Assembly: GCA_018700895.1 (NCBI GenBank)
Contig: JABIUV010000052.1
Span: 56,491-120,490 of the forward strand
Length of the DNA stretch: 64,000 bases
Direction of reading: 5' to 3'
DNA from: Bacteroidota bacterium
GTDB lineage: Bacteria; Bacteroidota; Bacteroidia; NS11-12g; UBA9320
The first letter of the stretch is position 1. Every line of letters starts with the position of its first letter. A model generated the notes under the pieces. It had not been told where the DNA came from. It saw only the letters and a program-made list of their open reading frames with translations, and ran no database searches. Positions 54,083 through 61,513 of this stretch are shown here, piece by piece. The position numbers and the translations under genes were made by a program.

Positions 54083-54808
54083 TTAAGGTCGTAACTCAAA
54101 ATTGCTACCTAGGTAAACCTTACGTACCATTTCATCATCCGCTAGTTCTTGCGGAGTTCCTTTTTTGAGTAAACGCCCTTCGAAGAGCAAGTAGGCTCTG
54201 TCCACCAAGTTTAATGTTGCTTGTACATCGTGATCTGTGATAAGTACTCCAATATTTTTGGTAACTAGCTTTTGAACAATTTCTTGAATATCCTCAACAG
54301 CGATGGGGTCTACACCTGCAAAAGGCTCATCTAACAACACAAACTTAGGATCCGTAGCCAAGGCACGGGCAATTTCGCAACGTCTACGTTCACCACCACT
54401 AAGGACTTTCCCTAGGTTCTTTCGTACTTTCTCCAGCCCAAACTCAGCGATAAGCGTCTCGGTTTTATTCTGTTGCTCCTCCTTACTTTTATTAGTCATT
54501 TCCAATACGGCACTGATGTTGTCCTCTACGGTAAGGTCTCTGAAAACAGATGCTTCTTGGGGTAAGTAACCTACTCCCTTTTGTGCACGTTGATACATCG
54601 CCCGACTGGTAATGTCCTCAGAGTCTAAATATACGTGTCCACCATCAGGCTTCACCAAACCTACCACCATGTAAAAAGTGGTGGTTTTCCCTGCTCCATT
54701 GGGGCCCAGTAATCCAACGATTTCTCCCTGCTCTACTTCTAGAGACATATCGTTTACCACCTTACGTTTTTTGTACTGTTTTACCAGATTTTCGGCTCTG
54801 AGACGCAT
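54083..54808 (-). CDS. lptB: lipopolysaccharide export ABC ATPase LptB
   Basis: Cytoplasmic ATPase that drives the LptFG transporter to extract lipopolysaccharide from the inner membrane. The ATG at 54808 (MRLRAENLVKQYKKRKVVNDMSLEVEQGEIVGLLGPNG) is chosen because a TAnnTTTG box lies inside the track's longer version. The ~241 residues carry Walker A GPNGAGKTTTFYMVVG, Q-loop YLPQEASVFRDLTVEDN, signature LSGGERRRCEIARAL, Walker B FVLLDEPFAGVDPIAVEDIQ and the H-loop ITDHDVQATL, with the AYLLFEGRLLKKGTP end typical of LptB. Confidence 0.95.
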   Translation of the reverse strand: MRLRAENLVKQYKKRKVVNDMSLEVEQGEIVGLLGPNGAGKTTTFYMVVGLVKPDGGHVYLDSEDITSRAMYQRAQKGVGYLPQEASVFRDLTVEDNISAVLEMTNKSKEEQQNKTETLIAEFGLEKVRKNLGKVLSGGERRRCEIARALATDPKFVLLDEPFAGVDPIAVEDIQEIVQKLVTKNIGVLITDHDVQATLNLVDRAYLLFEGRLLKKGTPQELADDEMVRKVYLGSNFELRP

Positions 54809-54816
54809 CTTGTGGC

Positions 54817-54824
54817 CAAAAGTA
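54817..54824 (-). promoter_or_regulatory. promoter -7 box of lptB
   Basis: TACTTTTG on the minus strand fits TAnnTTTG, eight bases before the ATG at 54808; it decides the lptB start. Confidence 0.65.
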
Positions 54825-54887
54825 GCATACAAATAATTAAGTAATATCTGATTTCAAGTATATTTGTTGAATTATTAGAATTACGAG

Positions 54888-55604
54888 ATGAAAAAGACAA
54901 TAATGACTTTATGCCTACTCGCTACTTTACCACTAGTAAGTAGCGCACAGCAATGGTTAACAGTAAAAACTGGCGGAGGAATATCTACTGCTATAGGTCC
55001 AGCAGGTATAACTCCTGGATTAGCTACCACATTTGGCTTAGGATATAAGCACCAGCTATCTAATAGACTAATCGCTGAAGGCAATATCCTCTTAGACGGA
55101 AGATCAATGTCTTACCCTACTGGCGTGCCTGATGCGAATGATCAAATGATATACTTCTTAGCGGGTGGCTCGTATGTACAAGTTCCTTTAACTATACAAT
55201 ATAAAATCCCTTTCAGAAAAAAAGAACTCAAACCTTATAGAACCGGTCAGCCTAGCTCTTATTTCTTTATAGAAGGTGGACCATACTTATCTTACGGACT
55301 TGCGGTCACTCCGTTTCTTGATGCTAGCATTATCGCGTCATATGAAGGCGGAGACGATTCTATAACCTTAGCACAACAAGAACCTCGTAAGCTAGATGTA
55401 GGAATAGTAGCTGGCATGGGGGTCAACTTTAAGCTTGGCGACAAAGGGAAGTACAGACTATCTGTAGGAACACGAGCTAACTATGGCATGCTTAATGTTT
55501 ATAAAGATACACGACTAGGAACTTCTAGCAACTTTTCAGCGGTTGGATACCTTGCTTTAGACATCAACCTCACTAAGCGTAAACACATTAAACATCGTTG
55601 GTAG
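54888..55604 (+). CDS. outer membrane beta-barrel protein (PorT/Omp_b-brl-like)
   Basis: A 238-residue exported protein with a signal peptide (TIMTLCLLATLPLVSSAQ) and a barrel of the outer-membrane-protein-beta-barrel type: WLTVKTGGGISTAIGPAG, LATTFGLGYKHQLSNRLIAEGNILLDGR, YVQVPLTIQYKIPF, YFFIEGGPYLSYGLAV, KYRLSVGTRANYGMLNVY, AVGYLALDINL. The 'YVQVPL ... K' and 'GGPYLSYGL' elements are typical of PorT-like barrels, so it is a distant relative of the protein at 1236..1931. The 3' end overlaps recJ convergently by 17 bases. Confidence 0.75.
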   Translation: MKKTIMTLCLLATLPLVSSAQQWLTVKTGGGISTAIGPAGITPGLATTFGLGYKHQLSNRLIAEGNILLDGRSMSYPTGVPDANDQMIYFLAGGSYVQVPLTIQYKIPFRKKELKPYRTGQPSSYFFIEGGPYLSYGLAVTPFLDASIIASYEGGDDSITLAQQEPRKLDVGIVAGMGVNFKLGDKGKYRLSVGTRANYGMLNVYKDTRLGTSSNFSAVGYLALDINLTKRKHIKHRW

Positions 55605-57321
55605 GTCTTGCGTCTTTCAGCATAAGCTGAAGGCTCCGATTACCATTAAAGATATTTTCATTTATCTGAAAGCAAGCTTCAAAAGAGCTTGCTTTTTTTA
55701 TGTCCACCAATTTGTCAGCCATACCAAATCCTACTGCTGCAAGTGAGTCCTTCTCACGCTTCACATTCAGTCGTATGTGTTCTGCTGTTTTGCCGATAAT
55801 ACGCCCTGTACCATCATCTCGCAAATTATTTACATAAAAGACAGGCGTCATATTTGCCGGACCAAAGGGGGCCATTTTGTTTATGATATTTAGCATCTTA
55901 TCGTTCACCTCTTCTATATTGATTTTAGCATCATAGTACACCTTTGGAGTAAGCAATTCTTTAGTAAGCATCTCCTCTCCCACTTTCTCAAAAGCCTCAC
56001 GAAACGCATCCAAGTTTTCCATTTTCATAGTCATACCAGCGGCATACATATGCCCACCAAACTGCAATAGATGCTCGCTGCATTTTTCTAAAGCTTCGTG
56101 CACATCAAAACCTTTTACACTACGAGCACTCCCCGCTAACACCCCATCTCCACTCTTAGTCAAAATGATCGTTGGCCTGTAATATAATTCTATGGCCCTA
56201 CTTGCCGCTATGCCCACTACACCCTTATGCCAGTCTTCTTTATAAAAAACGTGCGTTTTTCTATCCAATAATTGGGGATTAGCGGCTACTATTTCTTGGA
56301 AATCAGCCGTAATTTTTTGGTCTACGAGCTTCCTGCTTGCATTTTGAGTTTGTAGCTCATTAGCAAAGGTGTTAGCCGTTTCATTATCCTCGGCTATCAG
56401 CATTTTTACCGCATTTTTGGCATCGTCCATACGACCCGCAGCATTTATCCTAGGTCCAAGGTAAAACACTAAATCGCCGATACTGAGGTCCGTCTTATTG
56501 ATAGACACCTCTATGAGTTTCTTCAATCCCAATCGTGGTTGTTGGTTTATAATCTTCAGCCCGTAGTGAGCAATAATTCTATTCTCATCTACTATGGGAA
56601 CTATATCACTCGCTATGCTAAGTGTGGCAAAATCTAAATATTGCAGGTAGTCACGCTCGTCTAAATCGTGTACTTGACAATAAGCCTGAGCCAACTTAAG
56701 TCCTATTCCACAGCCTGCCAATTCTTTGAATGGGTAATCACAATCGTTGCGTTTTGGGTCAAGCACTGCCACTGCATCCGGAATCTCTTTGCCGGGCAGA
56801 TGGTGATCACAGATAATAAAATCGATGCCCAATGAAGAGGCATACGCCACTTTATCCACCGAACGAATGCCACAATCCAATGCTATAATGAGACTCAATC
56901 CATTAGCCTTAGCATAGTGTATCCCATCGTTACTAATTCCGTAGCCTTCCTTGTACCTATCGGGTATGTAGTAGTCTATCTTGTCGAATTTGTCTTTGAA
57001 AAAAGAATAGGCTAACGCCACAGATGTAGTGCCGTCCACATCGTAATCTCCAAATATCAGAACCCCTTCTCCCTGCTCTTGAGCTTTTTGTATTCGCTCT
57101 ATTGCCTTGTCCATATCCTTCATCAGAAATGGGTCGTGCATATCGCCAATACGTGGATTGAAGAATTTTTTTACCTTTTCGGGAGAATCCACTCCGCGTT
57201 GTACTAGCATCTTTGCTATGACCTCAGGAGCATTTAGTTCGCTCGTTAATACATTCACCATAGCTTGGTCAGGTTCTGTTTTCTGTTTCCAGATTTTCGA
57301 GATTAATTTTGAATTAGTCAA
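55588..57321 (-). CDS. recJ: single-stranded-DNA-specific exonuclease RecJ
   Basis: 5'-3' single-strand exonuclease used in RecF-type recombination and mismatch repair. The 577-residue protein has the DHH-superfamily motifs VLIFGDYDVDGTTSVALAY, ALDCGIRSVDK, FIICDHHLPG and LGPRINAAGRMDDAKNAV, then the DHHA1 region GVVGIAASRAIELYYRPTIILT and GGHMYAAGMTM and a C-terminal OB-like domain. The start is a TTG (MTNSKLISKIWKQKTEPDQ); the next ATG would remove conserved N-terminal residues. Confidence 0.95.
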   Translation of the reverse strand: MTNSKLISKIWKQKTEPDQAMVNVLTSELNAPEVIAKMLVQRGVDSPEKVKKFFNPRIGDMHDPFLMKDMDKAIERIQKAQEQGEGVLIFGDYDVDGTTSVALAYSFFKDKFDKIDYYIPDRYKEGYGISNDGIHYAKANGLSLIIALDCGIRSVDKVAYASSLGIDFIICDHHLPGKEIPDAVAVLDPKRNDCDYPFKELAGCGIGLKLAQAYCQVHDLDERDYLQYLDFATLSIASDIVPIVDENRIIAHYGLKIINQQPRLGLKKLIEVSINKTDLSIGDLVFYLGPRINAAGRMDDAKNAVKMLIAEDNETANTFANELQTQNASRKLVDQKITADFQEIVAANPQLLDRKTHVFYKEDWHKGVVGIAASRAIELYYRPTIILTKSGDGVLAGSARSVKGFDVHEALEKCSEHLLQFGGHMYAAGMTMKMENLDAFREAFEKVGEEMLTKELLTPKVYYDAKINIEEVNDKMLNIINKMAPFGPANMTPVFYVNNLRDDGTGRIIGKTAEHIRLNVKREKDSLAAVGFGMADKLVDIKKASSFEACFQINENIFNGNRSLQLMLKDARPTNDV

Positions 57322-57425
57322 GGTTGAAATTATACTATTATTCGTGTTCGCAATTTAGTATCCCAATATTATTCTTTACAAAAATCTCTTCAGTAGATGT
57401 TATTAATTGTTCCGATGAAAGTAAA

Positions 57426-57785
57426 TTAGTGCCTTTTTAAAACTACCACCTCACCAATAAACGAACGATCAAAGAAATTGACAAATTCATTAAAAGTGTT
57501 TCCCACAAATCGCACTAAGCAAGAATTAATTCCAGCTTGAATATCCAAATAATCATCAAAATTACAATTTTCAAAAACCAGATTTCCTTCGAAGAATGAA
57601 AACGTAGTAACCGCTCCAGAAAAAGAGGACAGAATACAATTTCTAAACTCAATAGTTTGACAAAAACTCTCAAGTTTAAGAAGTTTAATCTTCCCTTCAA
57701 CATAACTATTAAAAATAGCCTCACCATTTGCAAGTAAATCAAGAGCTTTGGCACTTGATATTTTATGGAAGGGATTAGCCGTCAC
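57426..57785 (-). CDS. small hypothetical protein with beta-helix-like repeats
   Basis: A 119-residue protein starting at a GTG. The pattern IEFRNCILSSFSGAVTTFSFFEGNLVFENCNFDDYLDIQAGINSCLVRFVGNTFNEFVNFFDRSFIG repeats short hydrophobic steps with N/F-C-x-F turns, suggestive of a right-handed beta-helix or pentapeptide-like solenoid. I do not recognise the family. It starts 11 bases after the pfkB-type kinase gene ends, so it is probably co-transcribed with it. Confidence 0.6.
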   Translation of the reverse strand: MTANPFHKISSAKALDLLANGEAIFNSYVEGKIKLLKLESFCQTIEFRNCILSSFSGAVTTFSFFEGNLVFENCNFDDYLDIQAGINSCLVRFVGNTFNEFVNFFDRSFIGEVVVLKRH

Positions 57786-57796
57786 AAAATGTTTTT

Positions 57797-58717
57797 TTAA
57801 AGTGAAATCTTAACCTGACTAAGGTCTATAAACTCTTGCACCCTACTATTAATTTCTGAATCGCTTAAGTTTACTATTCGCTCTGCACCAAATTTCTCTA
57901 CGCAGAAACTAGCCATAGTACTTCCATATATTACAGCACGTTTCATATTGCTAAATGAGGTGTCATCAGTTTTGGCCAAGTAGCCTATGAATCCACCGGC
58001 AAACGTGTCTCCCGCACCCGTAGGATCAAATACAGACTCCAACAATAATGCTGGGCAGCAATACACCTTATCTTCCCCAAAGAGTAATGCACCGTGCTCC
58101 CCTTTTTTGATTATCAAATACTTAGGACCCATTGCCATAATTTTAGTTGCCGCTGTTTTGAGCGAGTATTCTCCACTCAGCTGGCGAGCCTCCTCATCAT
58201 TAATAATGAGTACATCTACCATAGCAATAGTCTTATCTAGCTCCTCACGAGCTATATCCATCCAAAAGTTCATGGTATCCATTGCAATGAGTTTCGGCTT
58301 ATTTTCCATTCGTTCTATAACCTTTCGTTGTACATCTGGGCTGAGATTTCCTAGCATCACGTACTCACTACTTTGATAGCTCGCAGGTATTACAGGATCA
58401 AAATCAGCAAGCACATTGAGCTCAGTAACCAAGGTGTCACGGCTATTCATATCATTATGATATTTACCACTCCAAAAGAATGATTTTTCATCTTCCTTAA
58501 CCTGAAGACCTTCAGTATCTACACCATGGTCTTGTAGTAGTTTGATATCTTCTTTAGGAAAATCACCACCCACTACGGCTACAAGATTCACCTTATTTGC
58601 AAGGTAGCTACTGCTCAATGCTATGTAAGTTGCAGCACCGCCTATTATTTTATCTGTTTTGCCAAATGGCGTCTCTATGGCATCAAAAGCCACACTTCCT
58701 ATTACCAATAAACTCAT
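57797..58717 (-). CDS. PfkB-family carbohydrate/nucleoside kinase
   Basis: ATP-dependent kinase of 306 residues with the ribokinase fold. N-terminal LLVIGSVAFDAIETPFG ... GGAATYIALSSSYL is the substrate half; VDVLIINDEEARQLSG and YLIIKKGEHGALLF lie in the core, and VFDPTGAGDTFAGGFIGYLA at the C-terminal side is the pfkB signature with the catalytic Asp and anion hole. The substrate (ribose, adenosine, inositol or another sugar) cannot be fixed from motifs or neighbours. Confidence 0.9.
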   Translation of the reverse strand: MSLLVIGSVAFDAIETPFGKTDKIIGGAATYIALSSSYLANKVNLVAVVGGDFPKEDIKLLQDHGVDTEGLQVKEDEKSFFWSGKYHNDMNSRDTLVTELNVLADFDPVIPASYQSSEYVMLGNLSPDVQRKVIERMENKPKLIAMDTMNFWMDIAREELDKTIAMVDVLIINDEEARQLSGEYSLKTAATKIMAMGPKYLIIKKGEHGALLFGEDKVYCCPALLLESVFDPTGAGDTFAGGFIGYLAKTDDTSFSNMKRAVIYGSTMASFCVEKFGAERIVNLSDSEINSRVQEFIDLSQVKISL

Positions 58718-58810
58718 GGCGGCAAAAGTACTTTATCCATCGACAATCCTTCTCTTAGGTAAATCCACTTTTTTCGAATAATACACAATTCTATAATTAA
58801 ATTCGCAGTA

Positions 58811-59572
58811 ATGAACTTGAACGAGATAGCAAAGACACTAGATTCAGCCGCCGCAAATGCTAAAGTTACCTCCCAAATAAGTCATACTACCTCACTTACA
58901 GAAGAGCAAGCTTATAAGATACAACGACTCTCTATGGCAGAGAGACTAACCCGTGGAGAAAAATTTGTAGGTCTCAAGCTGGGTTTTACCTCTTTTGCCA
59001 AAATGGAGCAAATGGGTGTACACGATATGATATGGGGTCCACTTACAGATAAGATGTGGTACAAGAATGGCGATGAACTGCCGCTAAATCAATTTATTCA
59101 TCCACGAGCTGAACCTGAGATAGCCTTCTTACTCAAAAAAGATCTTGATCGCGAGATTAGTCTAGAAGAAATACCAGCATACATACAAGCATGTGCTCCA
59201 GCCATAGAAATTATAGATTCACGTTACGAAAATTTCAAGTTTTCGCTAGAAGATGTTATTGCAGACAATTGTTCATCATCAGCCTTTGTAATTGGGGCGT
59301 GGCAGCCGCTGCCAGAATCGCTTAATGATTTGGAAATGAGCCTCCTTTTTGACAAAGAAGTCATGCAAAGCGATAGCAGTAATGCGATCCTAGACAACCC
59401 ATATCTTTCTATCAGTAATGCTTCTCGACTTGCGGCTAAGTACAATCAACCATTCAAAGCAGGCGACATCCTATTAGCAGGGGCGGCTACTCCAGCTGTT
59501 TTCGTACAAAAAGGGAGAAAAATCACAACAAAAGTTGCCGGTTTAGGGAGCTGTAATATTATTCCAAAATAA
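58811..59572 (+). CDS. 2-keto-4-pentenoate hydratase / 2-oxohex-3-enedioate decarboxylase family protein
   Basis: A 253-residue enzyme of the fumarylacetoacetase superfamily, MhpD/DmpE/DmpH type, which uses Mg2+ to hydrate or decarboxylate 2-oxo acids from meta-cleavage of aromatics. VGLKLGFTSFAKMEQMGVHDMIWGPL, HPRAEPEIAFLL (metal ligands), PAIEIIDSRYENFKFSLEDVIADNCSSSAFVIG and the C-terminal GDILLAGAATPAVFVQKG match the group. No other aromatic catabolism gene is nearby, so the pathway is unknown. Plus-strand single gene upstream of tRNA-Asn. Confidence 0.85.
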   Translation: MNLNEIAKTLDSAAANAKVTSQISHTTSLTEEQAYKIQRLSMAERLTRGEKFVGLKLGFTSFAKMEQMGVHDMIWGPLTDKMWYKNGDELPLNQFIHPRAEPEIAFLLKKDLDREISLEEIPAYIQACAPAIEIIDSRYENFKFSLEDVIADNCSSSAFVIGAWQPLPESLNDLEMSLLFDKEVMQSDSSNAILDNPYLSISNASRLAAKYNQPFKAGDILLAGAATPAVFVQKGRKITTKVAGLGSCNIIPK

Positions 59573-59607
59573 AATCCAAAAAGTATTTCTGTTTTCAAGT
59601 AAAAATC

Positions 59608-59615
59608 TATTTTTG
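59608..59615 (+). promoter_or_regulatory. promoter -7 box of tRNA-Asn
   Basis: TATTTTTG fits TAnnTTTG, 53 bases before the mature 5' end of the tRNA. Confidence 0.6.
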
Positions 59616-59668
59616 CACTCGCTTTTGAAAGGACGGCAGTAAACCTGAGTCAACAAAAAGCAAAAGAC

Positions 59669-59745
59669 GCCTTCATAGCTCAGCTGGTTAGAGCGGTTGA
59701 CTGTTAATCAATAGGTCCCTGGTTCGAGTCCAGGTGAGGGCGCCA
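59669..59745 (+). tRNA. tRNA-Asn (anticodon GTT)
   Basis: A full cloverleaf can be folded by eye: acceptor GCCTTCA/TGAGGGC (one G-U pair), D arm GCTC...GAGC, anticodon stem GTTGA/TCAAT around the loop CTGTTAA with anticodon GTT, and T arm with GGTTCGAGTCC. The CCA end is encoded at 59743-59745. The 3' half is overlapped on the opposite strand by the end of a serine recombinase gene, marking it as the integration site of the element to its right. Confidence 0.97.
59708..59745 (+). other. probable attachment site: tRNA-Asn 3' half
   Basis: The recombinase frame enters the tRNA from the right and stops at 59708-59710 in the anticodon stem, so its final residues (MAPSPGLEPGTY) are antisense tRNA. 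This is the expected look of a left junction after insertion into a tRNA 3' end. The exact crossover point and the matching right junction are not in the window. Confidence 0.6.
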
Positions 59746-61270
59746 TTATAGACAGGAGGTCATTTTTGACCTCCTTTTTATTTACATCATTTCTCAAAAC
59801 CTTGCTGGCCAACAGAATAGATTCAATCTCTGGAGTGAATATCTGGTTGCAACTCTCAAAATCAAAATTTTCGAAGTTTTCCTTAAAGATGCAACCAAGA
59901 ATTTTCCTTTTAGTCTCACCATCCGCCTCATCCCAATACTGGCTTAGGTTTTCAATCATTGGAAGAGTTTTATTGAGATACACCTTAAAAGGACTCTTTA
60001 CAGACTTCAAATTTGATAGTTGATCCTTTTTTTCACTAATCTCAGACTCAATTCTGGACTTCATCCCATTGTAATCAACGGAGGTAATATCTCCATCAAG
60101 AAAAGAATTCTGTAGTTTTAATTGTCGACGACCATAGTTTTCAATTGACTCATTTAATCGCTTGATTTCAGTCTTTCTTGTGACATCCTCTCTATCTATC
60201 AGTGCCTCAAGCTGCGATTTGTAAACCTTAACCATACCTGCAGTAAAAGAGATCTTATCCAAAAGGTTTTTAATCTGTTCGTGCGCCCAATCCACTCTGA
60301 ACCTTCGACATTTTGGTTTAGTACACAGATAGTAATGGTGCCAAGTTTTATTTCTACTTTGACATTTATACGCGGTAATAGCACGATCGTGTTTGGAACA
60401 TCTCATAAATCCTTTTAAAGGGTATAGGTCACTTTTTTCAGATTTAAAGTCACAATTTCTAACCCTTCCCTCCAGATAATCATTGGCCCTCTTAAAAAGG
60501 ACGTCAGACACTATCGGAGGGTGACGACCAACTATTATTTGCTCCGGTTCTTTCTTCCACGCTTTTACTTTTATTTTACCTGTGTATGCAATATTCCGGA
60601 TTGTATTATAGAAGGTTGATTTACTCAAGTAGAATGTTCCACGTTTATAAGAATACTTCTTTCCATTAATGTACTTTCTAACTTCATTGGCTGAATATAT
60701 TCCTAGAGCAAATCTTTCGAAACATTCTTTTATGTATGGTGCAGCCTCGTTTGGTATTAAGGTTGACTTGTTGTCAATCTTGCAATTATCATAACCACGA
60801 GGAGCAGCACCTGTCCAACAGCCTTCAATGCGCGACCTCCTCATCCCTTCAGTAGTTCTAATACTGTTTTTATCGTTTTCAACTTCTGGGAGTGTCAGGT
60901 ATAAGCTCAAAAGCACCTTACTGTCTGGGCTTGAAAGGTCTATTGGCTGTTCCACCGTTGATATGAGGACTCCGTATTTTTCTAGTGTTTTAATTTCTTT
61001 GAGTGCCAAATATTGATTCCTTGACCAACGGTCCCAACGAAGACATAATATCTGATCTACCTCACCCCTATTCTTCTTGAGATAATTTATAATTTTAACC
61101 CATTCTGGACGATTAAAATCTTTACCACTAAAATCTTCAGTGTATATATTTACAATAGGGTAATTATTCATTTCACAGTATTGTCTCATTACACTTTCCT
61201 GATGTTGAAGTGAATATCCTCGATCGGCTTGATCATCAGTGCTTACCCGTTTGTAGATAATTGTTCTCAT
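59708..61270 (-). CDS. large serine recombinase (site-specific integrase)
   Basis: A 520-residue recombinase predicted to integrate and excise the element. The N-terminal resolvase domain starts TIIYKRVSTDDQADRGYSLQHQ with catalytic Ser10, and includes ILCLRWDRWSRNQ with the active-site arginines. A Recombinase domain follows (GAAPRGYDNCKID ... NIAYTGKIKVKAWKKEPEQIIVGRHPPIV), then a zinc ribbon (MRCSKHDRAITAYKC ... YYLCTKPKCRRF) and a coiled coil (~350-440). The C-terminal ~20 residues are encoded antisense to the tRNA terminator and tRNA-Asn. The ATG overlaps the stop of a 45-residue ORF as ATGA. Confidence 0.93.
   Translation of the reverse strand: MRTIIYKRVSTDDQADRGYSLQHQESVMRQYCEMNNYPIVNIYTEDFSGKDFNRPEWVKIINYLKKNRGEVDQILCLRWDRWSRNQYLALKEIKTLEKYGVLISTVEQPIDLSSPDSKVLLSLYLTLPEVENDKNSIRTTEGMRRSRIEGCWTGAAPRGYDNCKIDNKSTLIPNEAAPYIKECFERFALGIYSANEVRKYINGKKYSYKRGTFYLSKSTFYNTIRNIAYTGKIKVKAWKKEPEQIIVGRHPPIVSDVLFKRANDYLEGRVRNCDFKSEKSDLYPLKGFMRCSKHDRAITAYKCQSRNKTWHHYYLCTKPKCRRFRVDWAHEQIKNLLDKISFTAGMVKVYKSQLEALIDREDVTRKTEIKRLNESIENYGRRQLKLQNSFLDGDITSVDYNGMKSRIESEISEKKDQLSNLKSVKSPFKVYLNKTLPMIENLSQYWDEADGETKRKILGCIFKENFENFDFESCNQIFTPEIESILLASKVLRNDVNKKEVKNDLLSIMAPSPGLEPGTY
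59754..59779 (+). terminator. intrinsic terminator of tRNA-Asn, inside the recombinase gene
   Basis: AGGAGGTCA-tttt-TGACCTCCT followed by a T tract begins eight bases after the encoded CCA. On the opposite strand the same bases encode KKEVKNDLL of the recombinase, so the hairpin is part of both units. Confidence 0.88.
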
Positions 61271-61404
61271 TGGTTTAGTTTTACGTAATTGTCGTATTCA
61301 ATTTGAGCTAATTTATTCAAAAGGTTGATGATTAGCGTTATGTCTGTTCTCGGAACATCTGCTAGCTCCTCCTTGATTGTTCTTATTGAATCTTGCTTGT
61401 TCAT
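61267..61404 (-). CDS. small 45-residue protein coupled to the serine recombinase
   Basis: Below the ORF-track size limit. It reads MNKQDSIRTIKEELADV, then PRTDITLIINLLNKLAQIEY and DNYVKLNQ, a soluble, largely helical peptide. Its TGA overlaps the recombinase ATG (ATGA), GACGGA precedes its ATG as a possible ribosome binding site, and a sigma-70-like promoter lies about 60 bases upstream. These three features together make it a credible gene. Candidates for its role are a recombination directionality factor or an antirepressor, but it lacks an obvious DNA-binding helix-turn-helix and the function is unknown. Confidence 0.65.
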   Translation of the reverse strand: MNKQDSIRTIKEELADVPRTDITLIINLLNKLAQIEYDNYVKLNQ

Positions 61405-61463
61405 TCCGTCATATATAATAGATTTTACGTTATAATGGTCTTTATATCAGACACATACGATAA

Positions 61464-61492
61464 AGTATACAGGAAATTATTCTAAAAGTCAA
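61464..61492 (-). promoter_or_regulatory. E. coli-type promoter of the small ORF-recombinase unit
   Basis: On the minus strand TTGACT and TATACT are separated by exactly 17 bases, close to the enterobacterial sigma-70 consensus and unlike the host's TTTG/TAnnTTTG promoters. It lies in the spacer after the polymerase-like gene and 60 bases before the small ORF. Chance occurrence in AT-rich DNA cannot be excluded. Confidence 0.5.
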
Positions 61493-61513
61493 CCCCTGTT
61501 ATGCCTAATCGAC

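Noticed and set aside
59669-59745. SPGLEPGT peptide at the recombinase end as a functional C-terminal motif
   Set aside because: This string is the ordinary antisense translation of a tRNA T arm and appears whenever an ORF crosses a tRNA; it marks the overlap, not a protein motif.
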